Assembly: GCF_032854445.1 (NCBI RefSeq)
Contig: NC_088297.1
Location: 18,303,127 to 18,367,126, forward strand
Reading direction: 5' to 3'
DNA: 64,000 nucleotides
From: Liolophura sinensis
Lineage: Eukaryota > Mollusca > Polyplacophora > Chitonida > Chitonidae
A model generated the notes under the pieces. The model saw only the letters and a list, made by a program, of their open reading frames with translations. It was not told where the DNA came from and ran no database searches. Below, in pieces: positions 62,140 to 64,000 of this stretch (its first letter is position 1; the number at the start of each line of letters is the position of its first letter). A program made the translations under genes and the position numbers.

Positions 62140-64000
62140 GTACTGTGAGTCACTGTCACAACATTCAATATTAGCTGATGTACTTTCAGTCACCGTCACA
62201 ACATCCAGCCTTAGCTTATGTACGTGAGTCACTATTACATCATCCAACATTGGTTTATGTACTGTGAGTCACTGTCACAACATTCAAGAATAGCTTATGT
62301 TGTGTGAGTCACTGTCACAGCATCCAACATTGTGAGTCACTGATAAAACATCCAACAATAGCTTATGTCCTGTGTCACTGTCAGAACATCCTACATTAAC
62401 TTCTGTATTGTTAGTCGCTGTCACAATATCTAACAATAGTTTATGTTCTGTGAGTCACTGTCACAACATCCAACATTAATTTTGTACTGTGAGTCACTGT
62501 CACAACATCCAATATGAGCTTATGTACTGTGAGTCACTGTCACAACATCTAACCATAGCTTATGTTCTGCGAGTCACTGTCACAACATCCAACAATACCT
62601 TTTGTACTGTAAGTCACTGTCACAACATCCAACAATAGCTTATGTTCTGTGAGTCACTATCACGACACCTAACATGAGCTTATATTCTGTAAGTCACTGT
62701 GACAACATTCAACAATAGCTTATGTACTGTGAGTCACTGTCACAACATCCAGCCTTAGCTTATGTACGTGAGACACTGTCACAACATCCAACATGAGCTT
62801 ATGTACTGTAAGTCAGTGTTACAACATCCAACGTTAGCATATGTTCTGTAAGTCACTATCACAACATCGAAAAATAGCTTATGCTCTATGAGTCACTGTC
62901 ACAACATCCAACATTAACTTCTGTACTGTGGGACACTGTCACAACATCCAACATGAGTTTGTGTAAAGTGAGTTACTGTTACAACATCCAACATTAGTAT
63001 GTTCTGTGAGTCGCTGTCACAACATCTAACAATAGCTTACGTTCTGTGTGTCACTGTCACAATATCCAACAATACTTTTTGTACTGTAAGTCACTGTCAC
63101 AACATCCAACAATAGCTTATGTTCTGTGAGTCACTATCACAACACCTAACATGAGCTTATATTCTGTAAGTCACTGTGACAACATCCAACAATAGCTTAT
63201 GTACTGTGAGTCACTGTCACAACATCCAGCCTTAGCTTATGTACGTGAGACACTGTCACAACATCCAACATGAGCTTATGTACTGTAAGTCAGTGTTACA
63301 ACATCCAACATTAGCATATGTTCTGTAAGTCAATTTCACAACATCGAACAATAGCTTATGCTCTATGAGTCACTGTCCCAACATCCAACATTAACTTCTG
63401 TACTGTGAGACACTGTCACAACATCCAACATGAGTTTGTGTAAAGTGAGTTACTGTTACAACATCCAACATTAGAGTATGTTCTGTGAGTCGCTGTCACA
63501 ACATCTAACAATAGCTTACGTTCTGTGTGTCACTGTCACAACATCTAACAATAGCTTATGTTCTGTGTGTCACTGTCACAACATCTAACAATAGCTTATG
63601 TTCTGTGAGTCACTGTCACAACATCCAACAATAGCTTATGTCCTGTGTCACTGTCACAACATCCAACATTAGTTTTTGTACTGTGAGTCACTGTCACAGC
63701 ATCCAACATTAGCTTATGTACTGTGAGTCACTATCATAACATCTAACAATAGCCTATGTTCTGTGAGTCATTGTCACAACATCCAACAGGACCTTATGTT
63801 CTGTGAGTCATTGTCACAACATCTAACAATAGCTTATGTACTGTGAGTCACTGTCACAACATCTAACAATAGCTTATGTACTGTAAGACACTGTCACAAC
63901 ATCCAACATTAGCTTATGCTCTGTGTGCCACTGTGACAACATCTAACAATAGCTTATGTTCTGTCAGTCACTGTCACAACATCCAACATTAACTTCTGTA
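62140..64000 (+). repeat. ~40-bp satellite with ~477-bp higher-order period, open at window end
   Basis: About 46 units share the core GTGAGTCACTGTCACAAC, with end variants ATCCAACATTAGC and ATCTAACAATAGC. A set of about 12 distinct units seen from 62594 recurs from 63071 in the same order, for example the AAAGTGAGTTACTGTTACA unit and the ATCCAGCCTTAGC unit. So the array has a higher-order repeat. Most units contain TGAGTCA. The array runs off the window. Confidence 0.95.

Overview
The window is a piece of a metazoan nuclear genome, most likely a mollusc. It is AT-rich, gene-poor, without operons, and full of tRNA-derived SINEs whose tails read like the ACGGCGTAAAACACC type I associate with molluscs. 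The taxon is inferred from repeat style and from memory, not from a diagnostic gene. Sparse spliced genes with GT-AG introns of 2.7 and 6.2 kb also fit a lophotrochozoan.

One host gene looks intact. It is a core-2/I-branching beta-1,6-N-acetylglucosaminyltransferase (GCNT, family GT14) on the minus strand, with coding exons at 33237-32282, 26101-25875 and 23174-22861. Exon phases match exactly and give 498 residues. Its middle exon ends in a 51-bp tandem triplication that carries three consecutive 5' splice donors in the same phase. A second glycosyltransferase, a GT11 alpha-1,2-fucosyltransferase on the plus strand at 2003-2982, is broken by one stop and several frameshifts.

Most of the remainder is transposon debris. 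At 4951-9014 lies a decayed element with a Polinton/adintovirus-like family B DNA polymerase, preceded by a duplicated small-gene module. Around 14.5-17.0 kb there are two SINE types and a LINE (endonuclease plus reverse transcriptase). A Ty3/gypsy-like gag fragment is at 36.9-37.8 kb, a piggyBac transposase fossil at 42.4-44.1 kb (minus), and a degenerate Ty3/gypsy element with LTR remnants at 50.47-54.37 kb.

The rest is interspersed and tandem repeats. A roughly 250-400 bp dispersed family carries a 48-bp unit that has expanded into arrays at 45.3-45.6 and 58.3-58.6 kb. A roughly 700-bp family has three same-orientation copies in GCNT intron 1 and one reversed copy at 47.4-47.8 kb. A MITE-like element lies in the same intron. 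From about 62.1 kb to the window edge runs a satellite of ~40-bp units with a ~477-bp higher-order period, in which most units contain TGAGTCA. Nothing here is an operon or a cooperating gene system. The only functional link is that both host-type genes are Golgi glycosyltransferases, one of them dead.
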